DNA of 64,000 nt from Pseudomonas sp. P8_241. GTDB taxonomy: Bacteria; Pseudomonadota; Gammaproteobacteria; Pseudomonadales; Pseudomonadaceae. The notes below the pieces were generated by a model, which was given only the letters and a program-made list of their open reading frames with translations, was not told the origin of the DNA and did not search any database. The DNA lies in the NCBI RefSeq assembly GCF_034008315.1, contig NZ_CP125377.1, positions 2,802,001-2,866,000 on the forward strand. The letters run 5' to 3'. Below, in pieces: positions 16,063-24,842 of the stretch (position 1 is its first letter; each line of letters opens with the position of its first letter). Made by a program: the position numbers and the translations under genes.

Positions 16063-17403
16063 TCATTGCATCAGACCCAGGCCGAGCACCCCACTGCCGA
16101 TCAATACTTCGATCACGCCGCGCTTGAAGTGCAGCAACGCAGCCGCCGCTGCCATCGCGATCAGCGCCGAAGGCCAGTCGAGGTTTGCACTGAAACCGTT
16201 CGGCCAAAGGACGTGATAGGCAAAAAAACACGCCAGATTAAGAATCACCCCGACCACTGCGGCCGTGATCGCGGTCAACGGCGCGGTGAATTTGAGTTCG
16301 TTGTGTGTCGACTCCACCAGCGGGCCACCGGCGAGAATGAACAGGAACGAGGGCAGGAAGGTAAACCAGGTTACCAGCGATGCGGCCAGTGCACCGGCGA
16401 CAAAAGCCTGATCCGGGCCGAACACCTGATGCACGTAAGCGCCGATGAAGCCGACAAATGCCACCACCATGATCAACGGGCCGGGCGTTGTTTCGCCGAG
16501 CGCCAGGCCGTCGATCATCTGCGTCGGTGTCAGCCATCCATAGTGGCCGACCGCGCCCTGGTACACATACGGCAGCACCGCGTAGGCGCCGCCGAACGTG
16601 AGCAGCGCCGCTTTGGTGAAGAACCAGCCCATTTGCGTCAGCGTGCCTTCCCAGCCGAACAGGGTGATGAGGATCGCCATGGGAAGCGTCCATAACACCG
16701 CGCCGATCACCAGCAGACGCGCCAGTTTCAATCCACTGAAACGGGCGTGTTCAGGGGGCGGTGTGTCGTCGTCGATCAACGCTGGACCGAAGGTTTTTTC
16801 GGCAGCACTGTGTCCCCCGGTCCTGAATTTTTCCGGAGCCAGTCGCCCGCCGAAATAACCGATCACCGCCGCGCCCAGCACGATCAGGGGAAACGGCATG
16901 TTGAGTACAAAAATAGCCACGAAAGACGCCGCGGCAATGCCCCACAACCAATTATTCTTCAACGCCCGCGAGCCGATGCGATGCGCCGCTTGCAGCACAA
17001 TCGCCGTCACCGCCGGCTTGACCCCGTAAAACAACCCGGCCACCACCGGTACGTCCCCGAACGCGATGTACACCCAGGACAGCAGGATCAGGATGAACAG
17101 CGACGGCAACACAAACAGCACGCCAGCGATCACACCGCCCCAGGTCCGGTGCATCAGCCAGCCGATGTAAGTCGCCAGTTGCTGGGCCTCGGGGCCGGGC
17201 AGCAACATGCAATAGTTGAGGGCGTGCAGGAAGCGCCGTTCGGAAATCCAGCGCCGGCGTTCGACCAGTTCCTGGTGCATGATCGAAATCTGCCCCGCCG
17301 GCCCGCCGAAACTGATGAAGCCCAGTTTGAGCCAGAACAGAAATGCTGCACGCAGGCTGATGGCTTGAGGTGTCGACAGATCCTGTTCCGAGATCGGCTT
17401 CAA
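16063..17403 (-). CDS. chrA: Chromate efflux transporter ChrA
   Basis: 446 residues with two homologous CHR domains, each starting with the family signature: FWLKLGFISFGGPAGQISIM (N-terminal half, about residues 25-44) and FTKAALLTFGGAYAVLPY (C-terminal half). About 10-12 membrane segments are seen. ChrA expels chromate from the cytoplasm by proton-coupled antiport. The frame starts at TTG 17403 with AAGGAA about seven bases upstream. No closer ATG precedes the conserved first CHR motif, so a TTG start is likely. Confidence 0.92.
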   Translation of the reverse strand: MKPISEQDLSTPQAISLRAAFLFWLKLGFISFGGPAGQISIMHQELVERRRWISERRFLHALNYCMLLPGPEAQQLATYIGWLMHRTWGGVIAGVLFVLPSLFILILLSWVYIAFGDVPVVAGLFYGVKPAVTAIVLQAAHRIGSRALKNNWLWGIAAASFVAIFVLNMPFPLIVLGAAVIGYFGGRLAPEKFRTGGHSAAEKTFGPALIDDDTPPPEHARFSGLKLARLLVIGAVLWTLPMAILITLFGWEGTLTQMGWFFTKAALLTFGGAYAVLPYVYQGAVGHYGWLTPTQMIDGLALGETTPGPLIMVVAFVGFIGAYVHQVFGPDQAFVAGALAASLVTWFTFLPSFLFILAGGPLVESTHNELKFTAPLTAITAAVVGVILNLACFFAYHVLWPNGFSANLDWPSALIAMAAAAALLHFKRGVIEVLIGSGVLGLGLMQ

Positions 17404-17421
17404 ACGGATTTCCTTATGGGT

Positions 17422-18321
17422 TCAGCTCAGCACAAAGTCCACGGGTTCCAGCAGTGGTGGCAAGGGGCTCACACCTTGTGCCGCCAGAACGTCGCGCTCG
17501 ATGATGCGCACCAGCGCATCGGTGGGCAACTGGTTCTCATCGCCGCCGAACGGGTCCTCGAGGGCATCGGCAATTGCGTCCAGACCGAAAAAGGTATAGC
17601 TGACGATCGCGGTGAAAATCGGCGTCATCCAGCCCAGCGGCTCGGCCATGGCGAAGGGCAGCAGGATGCAGAACAGGTAAATGGTCCGGTGCAGCAACAG
17701 GGTGTAGGGGAAGGGCAGCGGGGTGTTTTTGATCCGCTCACAGATGGCCTGGACCTGGGTCAGGCGGGTCAACTGGTTGGACATAAGCGTGTAGCGCCAT
17801 TCATTGATCGCGCCGGACTCGGCGAGGGTCGAGCAGCGCTGTCCGACCTGCATCAGAATCCGCCCGCAGAGGTCGCCGGCAGTGTCCTTGGGCACCGGAT
17901 CGAGCCAGGCGCCACTGGCGGCCAGTTCGTCCTCCTTACGCAACCTGGCGTTCAGCGCGTGAGCAAAACCGCACAGGTTTCGCAGCAGGCTGTGACGCTC
18001 GCTTTCCTCCTTGATGACCTGGGCTTCGCGCGCCAGGGAGCGAACCCCCACCAGCAGATCGCCCCACGCTTTACGCGCTTCATACCAGCGGTCGTAACAA
18101 GCGTTGTTGCGAAAGCTCATGAAGATCGACAACGACAAGCCGAGCAGGGTGAAGGGCGTTGCACTGACTTTGGAAAAGTAGCTGGGGTGCCACATTTCAA
18201 CGAGCACGATGGCTGACGCGAGCAGCGTCACCATCAACGCGCGCCAGGCGATGCGTTTGGCAATCGAGCCCTTGAGCGAAGTCAGGATGCCGATCAGGTT
18301 GGGCTTGGGTCTTACGATCAT
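17422..18321 (-). CDS. Bestrophin-family (UPF0187) membrane protein
   Basis: 299 residues of the bacterial bestrophin family: the N-terminal WRALMVTLLASAIVLVE membrane helix, then FTLLGLSLSIFMSFRNNACYDRWYEAR, which is the conserved family core, and a C-terminal GLDAIADALEDPFG segment. Bacterial bestrophins form pentameric ion channels (cation-selective in the characterised Klebsiella protein) in the inner membrane. It is 18 bases upstream of the chrA start on the same strand, so the two may be cotranscribed. Confidence 0.88.
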   Translation of the reverse strand: MIVRPKPNLIGILTSLKGSIAKRIAWRALMVTLLASAIVLVEMWHPSYFSKVSATPFTLLGLSLSIFMSFRNNACYDRWYEARKAWGDLLVGVRSLAREAQVIKEESERHSLLRNLCGFAHALNARLRKEDELAASGAWLDPVPKDTAGDLCGRILMQVGQRCSTLAESGAINEWRYTLMSNQLTRLTQVQAICERIKNTPLPFPYTLLLHRTIYLFCILLPFAMAEPLGWMTPIFTAIVSYTFFGLDAIADALEDPFGGDENQLPTDALVRIIERDVLAAQGVSPLPPLLEPVDFVLS

Positions 18322-18463
18322 GGTGTTCGCCAGAGAAGAGCCGTAGTCCAGCCACGGCTCGTGTTCATCAAACGGCGCAGGCTAGAAACAAAGGGACGCG
18401 GCGTCCAATCACTGTTAATGACCGGGTCATCGATAACCTCTATGAAGCTTCCCGTTGCCCCGT

Positions 18464-19315
18464 TCACTGCGCCCCAAACATCGCCGTCCAGTAAATCCCG
18501 CCGTCGCTCTTCGGGTCGGTCGCGTACGCCGCGCCCAGATCGCGGAACTGCGGGTTCATCAGGTTGGCGCAATGGCCGGGGCTGGCGAGCCAGCCGTCGA
18601 CTACCTTGCTCACGCTGTCTTGCCCGGCGGCAATGTTTTCGCCGATTTGCTGAAAGTCGTAGCCCGCCAGTTCCGCACGATCACCGGGGGTGCGGCCGTC
18701 GCGATCCTTGTGATCGAAGTAGTTGTTGTTGGCCATGGACCGCGAGTGAGTCTCGGCCGCCGTTGCCAGCGTGGCGTTCCAGGTCAGCGGCGTGGTGGCG
18801 GCAAAAGATTGTGTGCCGCACTGGGTGGCGCGGCTGCGGGCGGTGTTGAGTTCGGCCAGGAGTTTCTGGCCTTCGGCCTGCCAGTCGCCCAGTCGCCCGC
18901 TCAACAGGGGACGCGCCAGGGTAATGCGCCATTCACGGTCCTGACGGCTGACGCCGACGTCGACGAATTGCGGATCGAGCACGATCTGGCAAAAACTTTC
19001 CTGGATGGCTTTCATCGCCGACGGCGCATCACGCGGGCCGGACAAACTGATCGCCTGCACGTTCTTCATCGGATAACCCGCCGTGGCCATGGCCTGTTGC
19101 AGGTTGCCGACACTGGCGGCGGACAGCACCAGGCGTGGATCGGCCGACAGCGGCGGCAACTCCGAGGAGGCCTGGCCGGCACAGCGCTGCGGTTGGTTGC
19201 GGTACTGGTTGATCGACTCGATCAACTGCGACTCGTCGCTGGCCGCGGCTGAGGCCGCGAACACCAGGCCCAGTGACAAACCGGCAAAACGCATGGCGGA
19301 TGACGTCAAACGCAT
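18464..19315 (-). CDS. Secreted CAP/SCP-domain protein
   Basis: 283 residues with a signal peptide (FAGLSLGLVFAASAAA, cleavage near residue 22). A CAP domain lies in the C-terminal half: WNATLATAAETHSRSMANNNYFDHKDRDGR with the metal-site histidines, GENIAAG, and VVDGWLASPGHCANLMNP. Bacterial CAP proteins are extracytoplasmic and of mostly unknown activity. The N-terminal 120 residues look like a degenerate additional region with PPLSADPRLVLSAASVGNLQ. The ATG at 19315 is chosen for the AAGGGGA site and the signal peptide. It is divergent from the SleB-like gene. Confidence 0.85.
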   Translation of the reverse strand: MRLTSSAMRFAGLSLGLVFAASAAASDESQLIESINQYRNQPQRCAGQASSELPPLSADPRLVLSAASVGNLQQAMATAGYPMKNVQAISLSGPRDAPSAMKAIQESFCQIVLDPQFVDVGVSRQDREWRITLARPLLSGRLGDWQAEGQKLLAELNTARSRATQCGTQSFAATTPLTWNATLATAAETHSRSMANNNYFDHKDRDGRTPGDRAELAGYDFQQIGENIAAGQDSVSKVVDGWLASPGHCANLMNPQFRDLGAAYATDPKSDGGIYWTAMFGAQ

Positions 19316-19457
19316 GGAAATCCCCTTTGAACTGACTGCGCCCATGATGCGCGAAGTTGCCCCCTCATGGGCAACGGATTTTCCAAGTGTAGTGGGGCGA
19401 GTGCAATCATTTCACTACTACACTGAAGGCACATCGCCAACAGGGTTGAACCCCACT

Positions 19458-20078
19458 ATGCGTCTAGACTGGATCGCCACTTGCCTTGCCGTCACGTTGC
19501 TTGCCGGCCCGGTTTTCGCCACCGAACAGCAGCAAAAACAAAAAGTCGCCGAAGACAAGGCCCAAGCGCTTGAGCAAAAAGCTGCACAGGACAGGAGCCC
19601 GGCGCCGGCACCCAAGGCGCAAGCCATTACCCAGCCTGAAGTCCAGGCCGTGGACCCGGCAGGCAAAGCACCACTGGATGACGCAATCACCTGCATGGCC
19701 CGCTCGATCTACTGGGAAGCCAAAGGCAAGAACGCCGCCGATATGGAAGCGGTGGCCAATGTGGTCATGAATCGACTGGGGCACAAGGGTTTTCCGGACA
19801 CGGTCTGCGCCGTGGTCAAGCGGGGTTCTGAAAGCAAAAGCTGCCAGTTCTCCTGGTGGTGCGACGGGCGCTCCGATTCCGTACAGGAAGAAGTGCCTTA
19901 CGCGCTGGCCAAGGAAATCGCGCGCAAGGCATTGAACAAACAACTACCGGATCGCACAAAAGGCGCATTGTATTTTCACGACCGTACGGTGAAGCCTGAT
20001 TGGGCCAGGGAGTACACCAATACGGCGAACATCGGGTTGTTCAAGTTTTACAAGCCTCAAGGCGCAGACGCGAAGTAG
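19458..20078 (+). CDS. SleB-type cell wall hydrolase
   Basis: 206 residues: signal peptide ending near FATE (residue 21), then a Gln/Lys/Ala-rich linker to about residue 65. The hydrolase_2 (SleB) domain follows: MARSIYWEAKGKNAADMEAVANVVMNR with the expected catalytic Glu, CQFSWWCDG, and GALYFHDRTVKPDW. Such enzymes cleave peptidoglycan glycan strands in the periplasm as lytic transglycosylases or amidase-like hydrolases. The open frame extends far upstream to 19083, but that would overlap the divergent CAP gene. The ATG at 19458 gives the signal peptide and is preferred. Confidence 0.88.
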   Translation: MRLDWIATCLAVTLLAGPVFATEQQQKQKVAEDKAQALEQKAAQDRSPAPAPKAQAITQPEVQAVDPAGKAPLDDAITCMARSIYWEAKGKNAADMEAVANVVMNRLGHKGFPDTVCAVVKRGSESKSCQFSWWCDGRSDSVQEEVPYALAKEIARKALNKQLPDRTKGALYFHDRTVKPDWAREYTNTANIGLFKFYKPQGADAK

Positions 20079-20144
20079 TTGCGTTGACCGGACGCTGTTC
20101 TACGTCTCAACCAGTCGATTCGCCTGGACCCGTATAAACCATCG

Positions 20145-20163
20145 GCGCCGGCATTGCCGGCGC
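20145..20163. terminator. Hairpin between convergent genes
   Basis: Perfect eight-base arms (GCGCCGGC and GCCGGCGC) around a three-base loop, between the convergent SleB-like and alcohol dehydrogenase genes. No T-tract follows, so it may be a weak terminator or a GC-rich palindromic repeat. Confidence 0.45.
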
Positions 20164-20196
20164 AGGCGGCCAATCCCTAAGGTGTGAGCGGGGCGG

Positions 20197-21231
20197 TCAT
20201 TTACTGGCATCCAGCACGACGCGGTAACGCGCCTTGCCGCTGCGCAAATGTTCGACTGCCTCGTTGACCCGGCTCATGGGAAACATCTCGACCTGCGGCA
20301 GAATCTGATGCCGGGCGCAGAACTCCAGCATCAGCGCCGTGTTGGCAGGCGACCCGACTGGCGAGGCGGACAAGGTTTTTTGCTGCGGGATCAGGTCGAA
20401 CACATGAACCGGAATCGCACCGGGCACGATGCCGACAAAATGCAGTCGGCCTTTGCCACGCAGGGTGGCAAGCATGGCCGCCCAGTCCAGATCGGCGTTG
20501 GCGGTGATCAACAGAAAATCCAGGGTGCCGGCGATGGCCTTCAGCGCTTCGCTGTCGGTCGAGGCCACCACCTTGTGCGCGCCCAAGCGCTTGGCTTCAT
20601 CCTGTTTGCTCAATGACGAAGTGAATGCGGTGACTTCGCAGCCCCAGGCATTGAGAAAACCCAGCGCCAGATGACCGAGTCCGCCGATGCCGACCACACC
20701 CACTCGATCAGTGGGCTTGATGCCGAATTCCACCAGTGGGTTGAACACCGTTGAGCCTGCGCAGAACAGTGGTCCGGCCATGGCCGGGTCGAGCCCGTCG
20801 GGGATCGGCAGGGCCCAGGCCCAGTGCGAGCGCAGGCGGTCGGCAAAACCGCCGTTACTGCCGATGATGGTCGGTTGCACCGTACGGCACAGGTTATGCG
20901 AGCCTTCGATACAGGACGAGCAGTGCATGCAACTGCCCTTGTACCAGCCAATGCCCACCCGTTGGCCGACCTTGAGACCACGCACTTGCGCGCCTGCCCG
21001 CACCACCCGACCGACAACCTCGTGCCCAGGAATGAACGGGTACTGGCTGATGCCCCAATCGTTATCGATCAGCGACTGGTCGGAATGGCAGACGCCGCAA
21101 TATTCCACGGCGACTTCCACTTCGTCATTGCCCAAGGGACCTGGATCGTAGCTGTGGCGTTCCAGTGGCGCGCCGGCTGCAGTGGCGGCCCAGCCGGTGA
21201 AGGTTTTGAGTTCGGTACTGGCGTCGCTCAT
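20197..21231 (-). CDS. ahr: Zinc-dependent NADPH aldehyde reductase, Ahr (YjgB)-like
   Basis: 344 residues of the medium-chain zinc alcohol dehydrogenase family. The catalytic zinc Cys is in YCGVCHSD, and GHEVVGRVV is the second ligand region. Structural zinc cysteines are in CMHCSSCIEGSHNLC, and the cofactor site is VGVVGIGGLGHLALGF. The protein aligns along its length with E. coli Ahr/YjgB, a broad NADPH-dependent aldehyde reductase (SLIDNDWGISQYPFIPGHE and SGKARYRVVL are shared features). The ATG at 21231 has GGAGG seven bases upstream and is preferred over an ATG six codons earlier. Confidence 0.87.
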   Translation of the reverse strand: MSDASTELKTFTGWAATAAGAPLERHSYDPGPLGNDEVEVAVEYCGVCHSDQSLIDNDWGISQYPFIPGHEVVGRVVRAGAQVRGLKVGQRVGIGWYKGSCMHCSSCIEGSHNLCRTVQPTIIGSNGGFADRLRSHWAWALPIPDGLDPAMAGPLFCAGSTVFNPLVEFGIKPTDRVGVVGIGGLGHLALGFLNAWGCEVTAFTSSLSKQDEAKRLGAHKVVASTDSEALKAIAGTLDFLLITANADLDWAAMLATLRGKGRLHFVGIVPGAIPVHVFDLIPQQKTLSASPVGSPANTALMLEFCARHQILPQVEMFPMSRVNEAVEHLRSGKARYRVVLDASK

Positions 21232-21374
21232 GGGAGACCTCCGGATCAAGTGTCAGGGGAGTCGGCCGTACGGGTGCAACGGCCGAGCGAAGAAAGTGTA
21301 GCGGGTTGCGGGCGCTGCACTTTGTACCGTTGGTGCTCAAGGATTTGAGCAATGACCGGGGATACGGGCAAGGT

Positions 21375-22847
21375 TTATCGCAGGGAGCTGTCTGTTCTCT
21401 CTATCACCCTGAAACTCAATCGCACCGACGTTCCTTGTTGTTCGTGACGGGTCAGACTGGCCTCTCCACCAAAACTTTCCATGATCTGTTTCACCATGAT
21501 CAACCCGATACCCAGCCTGCCTTGCCGGGTGGTGTAGAAAGACTTGAACGCGAGCATTTCCTGCTGACGCGATGCGCCTTCCCCGGTGTCATCGATCGAC
21601 AGATGCAGCCATTGGTGGCTGTCCTCCAGGCGGGACTTGATAGTCAATGTCCCCCCGGCAGGCATCGATTCGATGGCATGGGCCATCACACTGTCGACGA
21701 TTTGCGTAAGCAAATGCGGGTTGCTGACTACCCGTGGCGTTTGCTCGTTGCCGTTGAGGTCGACATGAATTCTAGACTGGGCCAGTTGCGTACCGAAGCG
21801 GGACACTGTGGCCTGAACGATCGCCATGGGCTCCACCAGCTCTGGCTCGCCGTGGATCGGGCGCAAGCACTGTAGCAACTCATGGACCCACTTGGACATG
21901 CGATCAACCTGGTTGACGATGTCGGCGATGTTTTTGGTCGCCGGTTGACCGTCCATGTCGTTGGCCAGTTCAGCACTGGAGCGGATGCAGGCCAGTGGAT
22001 TGCGCAAACTGTGGGCCACCGCCGTGGACATCTCGACCAGGCCAACGTAGGTCTTGTTGGCAACCAGCTGGGCTTGCTGGGACGCCAGCTGGATCGATGC
22101 CCGCCGGACCATCCAGTAGAGCCCGAAATACAAGAGCAGGCCGCCCACGGCCGTGGCCAGCCAGATGATTCGATGCCCCCGGTTGAACCGTTCAATCAGG
22201 TCGAACGGTTCCTTGTAGATTTCCACCACCGCCAGGGTATTCCCCAGGTCATCGACCAGGGGAATGTAGCTCTCGATGAAGAACATTTTGGGTGGATACA
22301 AAAATTGCTGCTCGGCGCGGACTTCATCCGCATCGCTGTATTGGGTGGAAACGCGATCCCGGGAGCTAAAGGCTGCTTCCAGCGCGTCGTTGTTCAGAAA
22401 TCGCTGCCCGACCCGTTGTGGGTTGGTGGACCAGATCACCGTTCGCAGCGGGGAATAGATGCTGATCAGCAGTGAATCGGGGAGGTGCGAAAGGTGGTCG
22501 AGAAACTCCGAGCGTGCACGGTGCCTGTTCTGCGTCATTTCATCCGACAACATCCCATACGGGGTGGCCGCCAGCACATCCCCCATTCGCATTCCGAGCA
22601 GTTGGTGATGGCGTATCTCGCCGGTCGCGATGGTCTGAATGAACTGCGCTGACAGCAGGGCGTCGCGCTCCAGGCTTTCGGTCACCAGAAAACGCGTTGA
22701 AACCGTACCCAATCCGACAGCGATCGCACTGATGAGAATGAAACTGATGACTGAAAACCAGCGCAGGAGGTTGAATTGTCCAATGGGCGCAATCGAGCCA
22801 CTCGTTCTTTGAGGCAGGCGCCTGAACAATGCGGATAGTGCATGCAT
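21375..22847 (-). CDS. Orphan membrane sensor histidine kinase with altered N-box
   Basis: 490 residues. Membrane segments at about 31-52 and 228-247 enclose a periplasmic sensor region. The phosphoacceptor His is H279 in VAHSLRNPLACIRS, and the ATPase domain has DDTGEG and RLGIGLIMVKQIMESFGG. The N-box reads MAHAIESMPAGG, with His where the family almost always has the ATP/Mg-binding Asn. The architecture resembles NtrB/DctB-type kinases that control sigma-54 activators. No response regulator gene is adjacent, so it is an orphan here. The ATG at 22847 has AAGGAC upstream. Kinase activity is uncertain because of the altered N-box. Confidence 0.85.
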   Translation of the reverse strand: MHALSALFRRLPQRTSGSIAPIGQFNLLRWFSVISFILISAIAVGLGTVSTRFLVTESLERDALLSAQFIQTIATGEIRHHQLLGMRMGDVLAATPYGMLSDEMTQNRHRARSEFLDHLSHLPDSLLISIYSPLRTVIWSTNPQRVGQRFLNNDALEAAFSSRDRVSTQYSDADEVRAEQQFLYPPKMFFIESYIPLVDDLGNTLAVVEIYKEPFDLIERFNRGHRIIWLATAVGGLLLYFGLYWMVRRASIQLASQQAQLVANKTYVGLVEMSTAVAHSLRNPLACIRSSAELANDMDGQPATKNIADIVNQVDRMSKWVHELLQCLRPIHGEPELVEPMAIVQATVSRFGTQLAQSRIHVDLNGNEQTPRVVSNPHLLTQIVDSVMAHAIESMPAGGTLTIKSRLEDSHQWLHLSIDDTGEGASRQQEMLAFKSFYTTRQGRLGIGLIMVKQIMESFGGEASLTRHEQQGTSVRLSFRVIERTDSSLR

Positions 22848-22908
22848 GGCGAGTGTCCTTTGGTGTGGTTCATATCCCTGTTCGCCCGCTTGGGTTTGCA
22901 GGTCACGC

Positions 22909-22924
22909 CTGGGTGATTACCCAG
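22909..22924. promoter_or_regulatory. 16-bp palindrome upstream of the histidine kinase
   Basis: CTGGGT-GATT-ACCCAG, perfect six-base arms, 62-77 bases before the kinase start codon. It is a possible operator, or it may act near the transcription start of the sigma-54-like promoter that it overlaps. Confidence 0.4.
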
Positions 22925-22938
22925 CATTCTCTATGCCA
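22923..22938 (-). promoter_or_regulatory. Sigma-54-like promoter for the histidine kinase
   Basis: On the minus strand TGGCAT-N5-ATGCT, with GG and GC separated by ten bases as required for -24/-12 promoters. The -12 box differs from TTGC(A/T) by one base. The predicted start is near 22912, about 65 bases before the ATG. Confidence 0.35.
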
Positions 22939-23214
22939 ACAGGCTTGGGCGAGCGACGAATGAGAAAGACCCCGGCACTTTTGCAGCGTTGCGCCTGAAA
23001 CCGGGGACAGCGAATGCCACAGCCATCGCGGCAACCAGAATGATGAAAGGCGGGGCTGGGGCAATCCAACCAGCTCTGGGGTAAATGCCCCTGTGCGTGG
23101 GGGGTGGCCGGAAATAGTGAAGGGTGTGGCGTTTTTCTTTGCAGTACATCTCGCCCGGAAAACAGCGGCCCGGTCAGTCACACGGGCCGTTGCTGTGAAG
23201 GTGCCTGACTCACC

Positions 23215-24268
23215 TCAAAGATGATCCGCGTCAATCACCGCCTTGGCGAACGCCTGTGGATCTTCCTGCGGCAGGTTGTGGCCGATGCCGCCGTTGATCA
23301 GGCGGAACTCGTATTTGCCGGTGAATCGCCTGGCATAGTCCTCGGGGGCCGGGTGCGGAGCGCCGTTGGCGTCGCCTTCGAGGGTGATGGTCGGCACGTT
23401 GATCGGCGGCGCCGTGGCAAGTTTTTGCTCCAGCGCTTCGTATTGGCTTTCGCCTTTTACCAGCCCGAGTCGCCAGCGGTAGTTGAACACGGTGATGTCG
23501 ACATGGTCGGGGTTGCTCAAGGCCTTGGCGCTGCGGTCGAAGGTAGCGTCATCGAACGCCCATTTCGGCGACGCCAATTGCCAGATCAACTTGGCGAAGT
23601 CGTGGGTGTTCTTTTCGTACCCGGCACGACCTCGGTCGGTGGCGAAGTAGAACTGATACCACCATTGCAACTCAGCCTTGGGTGGCAAAGGATTCTGGCC
23701 CGCCGCCTGATTGCCGATCAGATAGCCGCTGACCGACACCAGTGCCTTGACCCGTTCCGGCCACAGTGCCGACACGATATCGGCCGACCGAGCGCCCCAG
23801 TCATAACCCCCTAGCACGGCTTGTTTGATCTGGAGTGCATCCATGAAGTCGATGACATCACTGGCCAGTGCGGCCGGCTGGCCATTGCGCATGGTCTTCT
23901 CGGACAGGAAATGCGTGTCGCCATACCCACGGGCATACGGCATCAGCACGCGATAGCCCTTGGCGGCGAGCAAGGGCGCGACTTCGTCATAGCTGTGAAT
24001 GTCGTAGGGCCAGCCGTGCAGCAGTATCACCACCGGGCCATCGGCCGGCCCGGTTTCGGCATAGGCCACGTTCAGCAGGCCGGCGTTGACGTGTTTGAGC
24101 GGGCCGAACGGAGAAGGGGTCGAGTACGAGGCGCTGGCGCTGGTCGAGGGCGCAGTCGCTTGCGCGTGGGCCACGCCGAAACCACTTAACAGGGTGAGAG
24201 CAAGGACCGACGAGCCGACCAGGCGGTGAGCGGTGAGCGGTGAAGTGTTTCTGCAATGCCATCTTCAT
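23215..24268 (-). pseudogene. Exported alpha/beta hydrolase, signal peptide frameshifted by a 7-bp repeat
   Basis: The body encodes an alpha/beta hydrolase of the epoxide hydrolase/haloalkane dehalogenase type: HGWPYDIHSYDEV oxyanion region, nucleophile Asp in GGYDWGARS, and catalytic His in GGIGHNLPQ. The ATG at 24268, with a GGAGA site eight bases upstream, begins MKMALQKHFTAHR. It then runs out of frame because 24223-24243 holds three tandem GCGGTGA units. With two units the frames join, giving HRLVGSSVLALTLLSGFGV and an AHA cleavage site, a textbook signal peptide, for a 348-residue secreted enzyme. As written, only a GTG at 24174 could start the mature domain, which would stay in the cytoplasm. 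It may be a recent slippage mutation, a phase-variable switch or a sequencing error. Confidence 0.82.
24223..24243. repeat. Triple 7-bp tandem repeat in a signal-peptide coding region
   Basis: Three perfect copies of GCGGTGA (24223-24229, 24230-24236, 24237-24243). The unit length is not a multiple of three, so gain or loss of one unit switches the reading frame of the hydrolase gene. Confidence 0.95.
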
Positions 24269-24432
24269 GGGGATGTCTCCGTTGCAAGCCATTGGCCAGG
24301 GGCTCTGGGGTGCTCCCCTTCAAACCGTGCCTGCATTTGAACGCGGTGACGTATCCGTTCTGTGTCGAAAGGGTGGGAGGGATGAAAGCCTGTGTATCGG
24401 GAAACCGGTTCGATACACAGTGATACACAGCC

Positions 24433-24838
24433 TGATCTTCAGTGAACGCCAATCCCGCTGATTACAAATCCCTGTAGGAGCGGGCTTGCCCGCGAAGAGG
24501 TCGGCACGTCCAACAGAGATATTGGCCGGCCCACCGCTATCGCGAGCATGCTCGCTCCTACAGTTTGATCTTCAGTGAATGCCAATCCGCCGGCCGTCCA
24601 CAAATCCCTGTAGGAGCGGGCTTGCCCGCGAAGAGGTCGGCACGTCCAACAGAGATATTGGCCGGCCCACCGCCATCGCGAGCATGCTCGCTCCTACAGT
24701 TTGATCTTCAGTGAATGCCAATCCGCCGGCCGTCCACAAATCCCGGTAGGAGCGGGCTTGCCCGCGAAGAGGTCGGCACGTCCAACAGAGATATTGGCCG
24801 GCCCACCGCTATCGCGAGCATGCTCGCTCCTACAGGGC
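24433..24838. repeat. Three-copy tandem array of a 136-bp REPIN unit
   Basis: Each unit holds a GTAGGAGCGGGC REP, a 60-base spacer containing GGTCGGCACGTCCAACAGAG, an inverted GAGCATGCTCGCTCCTAC REP, and a TGATCTTCAGTGAATGCCAA linker. The GTAGGAG motifs recur with an exact 136-base period (24473, 24609, 24745). Units two and three differ at only a few positions. The first linker is more diverged (three-base indel, CGCTGATTA instead of CGCCGGCCGT). The array fills most of the gene-free stretch 24269-24842 between the hydrolase and the aldehyde dehydrogenase. Confidence 0.93.
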
Positions 24839-24842
24839 CTGC

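Larger units (their letters stand above)
22848..23214. other. Intergenic region between histidine kinase and hydrolase
   Basis: 367 bases. It contains a sigma-54-like element (22923-22938, minus strand) overlapping a 16-base palindrome (22909-22924) upstream of the kinase gene. A 72-codon minus-strand frame (22931-23149) has one hydrophobic stretch (PFIILVAAMAVAFAVPGF), but it has no convincing ribosome site and a composition unlike the neighbours, so I do not call it a gene. Confidence 0.4.

Noticed and set aside
22931..23149. 72-codon minus-strand frame with a hydrophobic stretch between kinase and hydrolase
   Set aside because: No ribosome site, no recognisable family, composition typical of non-coding GC-rich DNA.
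24433..24838. Regularly spaced repeats considered as a CRISPR array
   Set aside because: The period is 136 bases, spacers are nearly identical between units, the repeats are REP palindromes and no cas gene is nearby.
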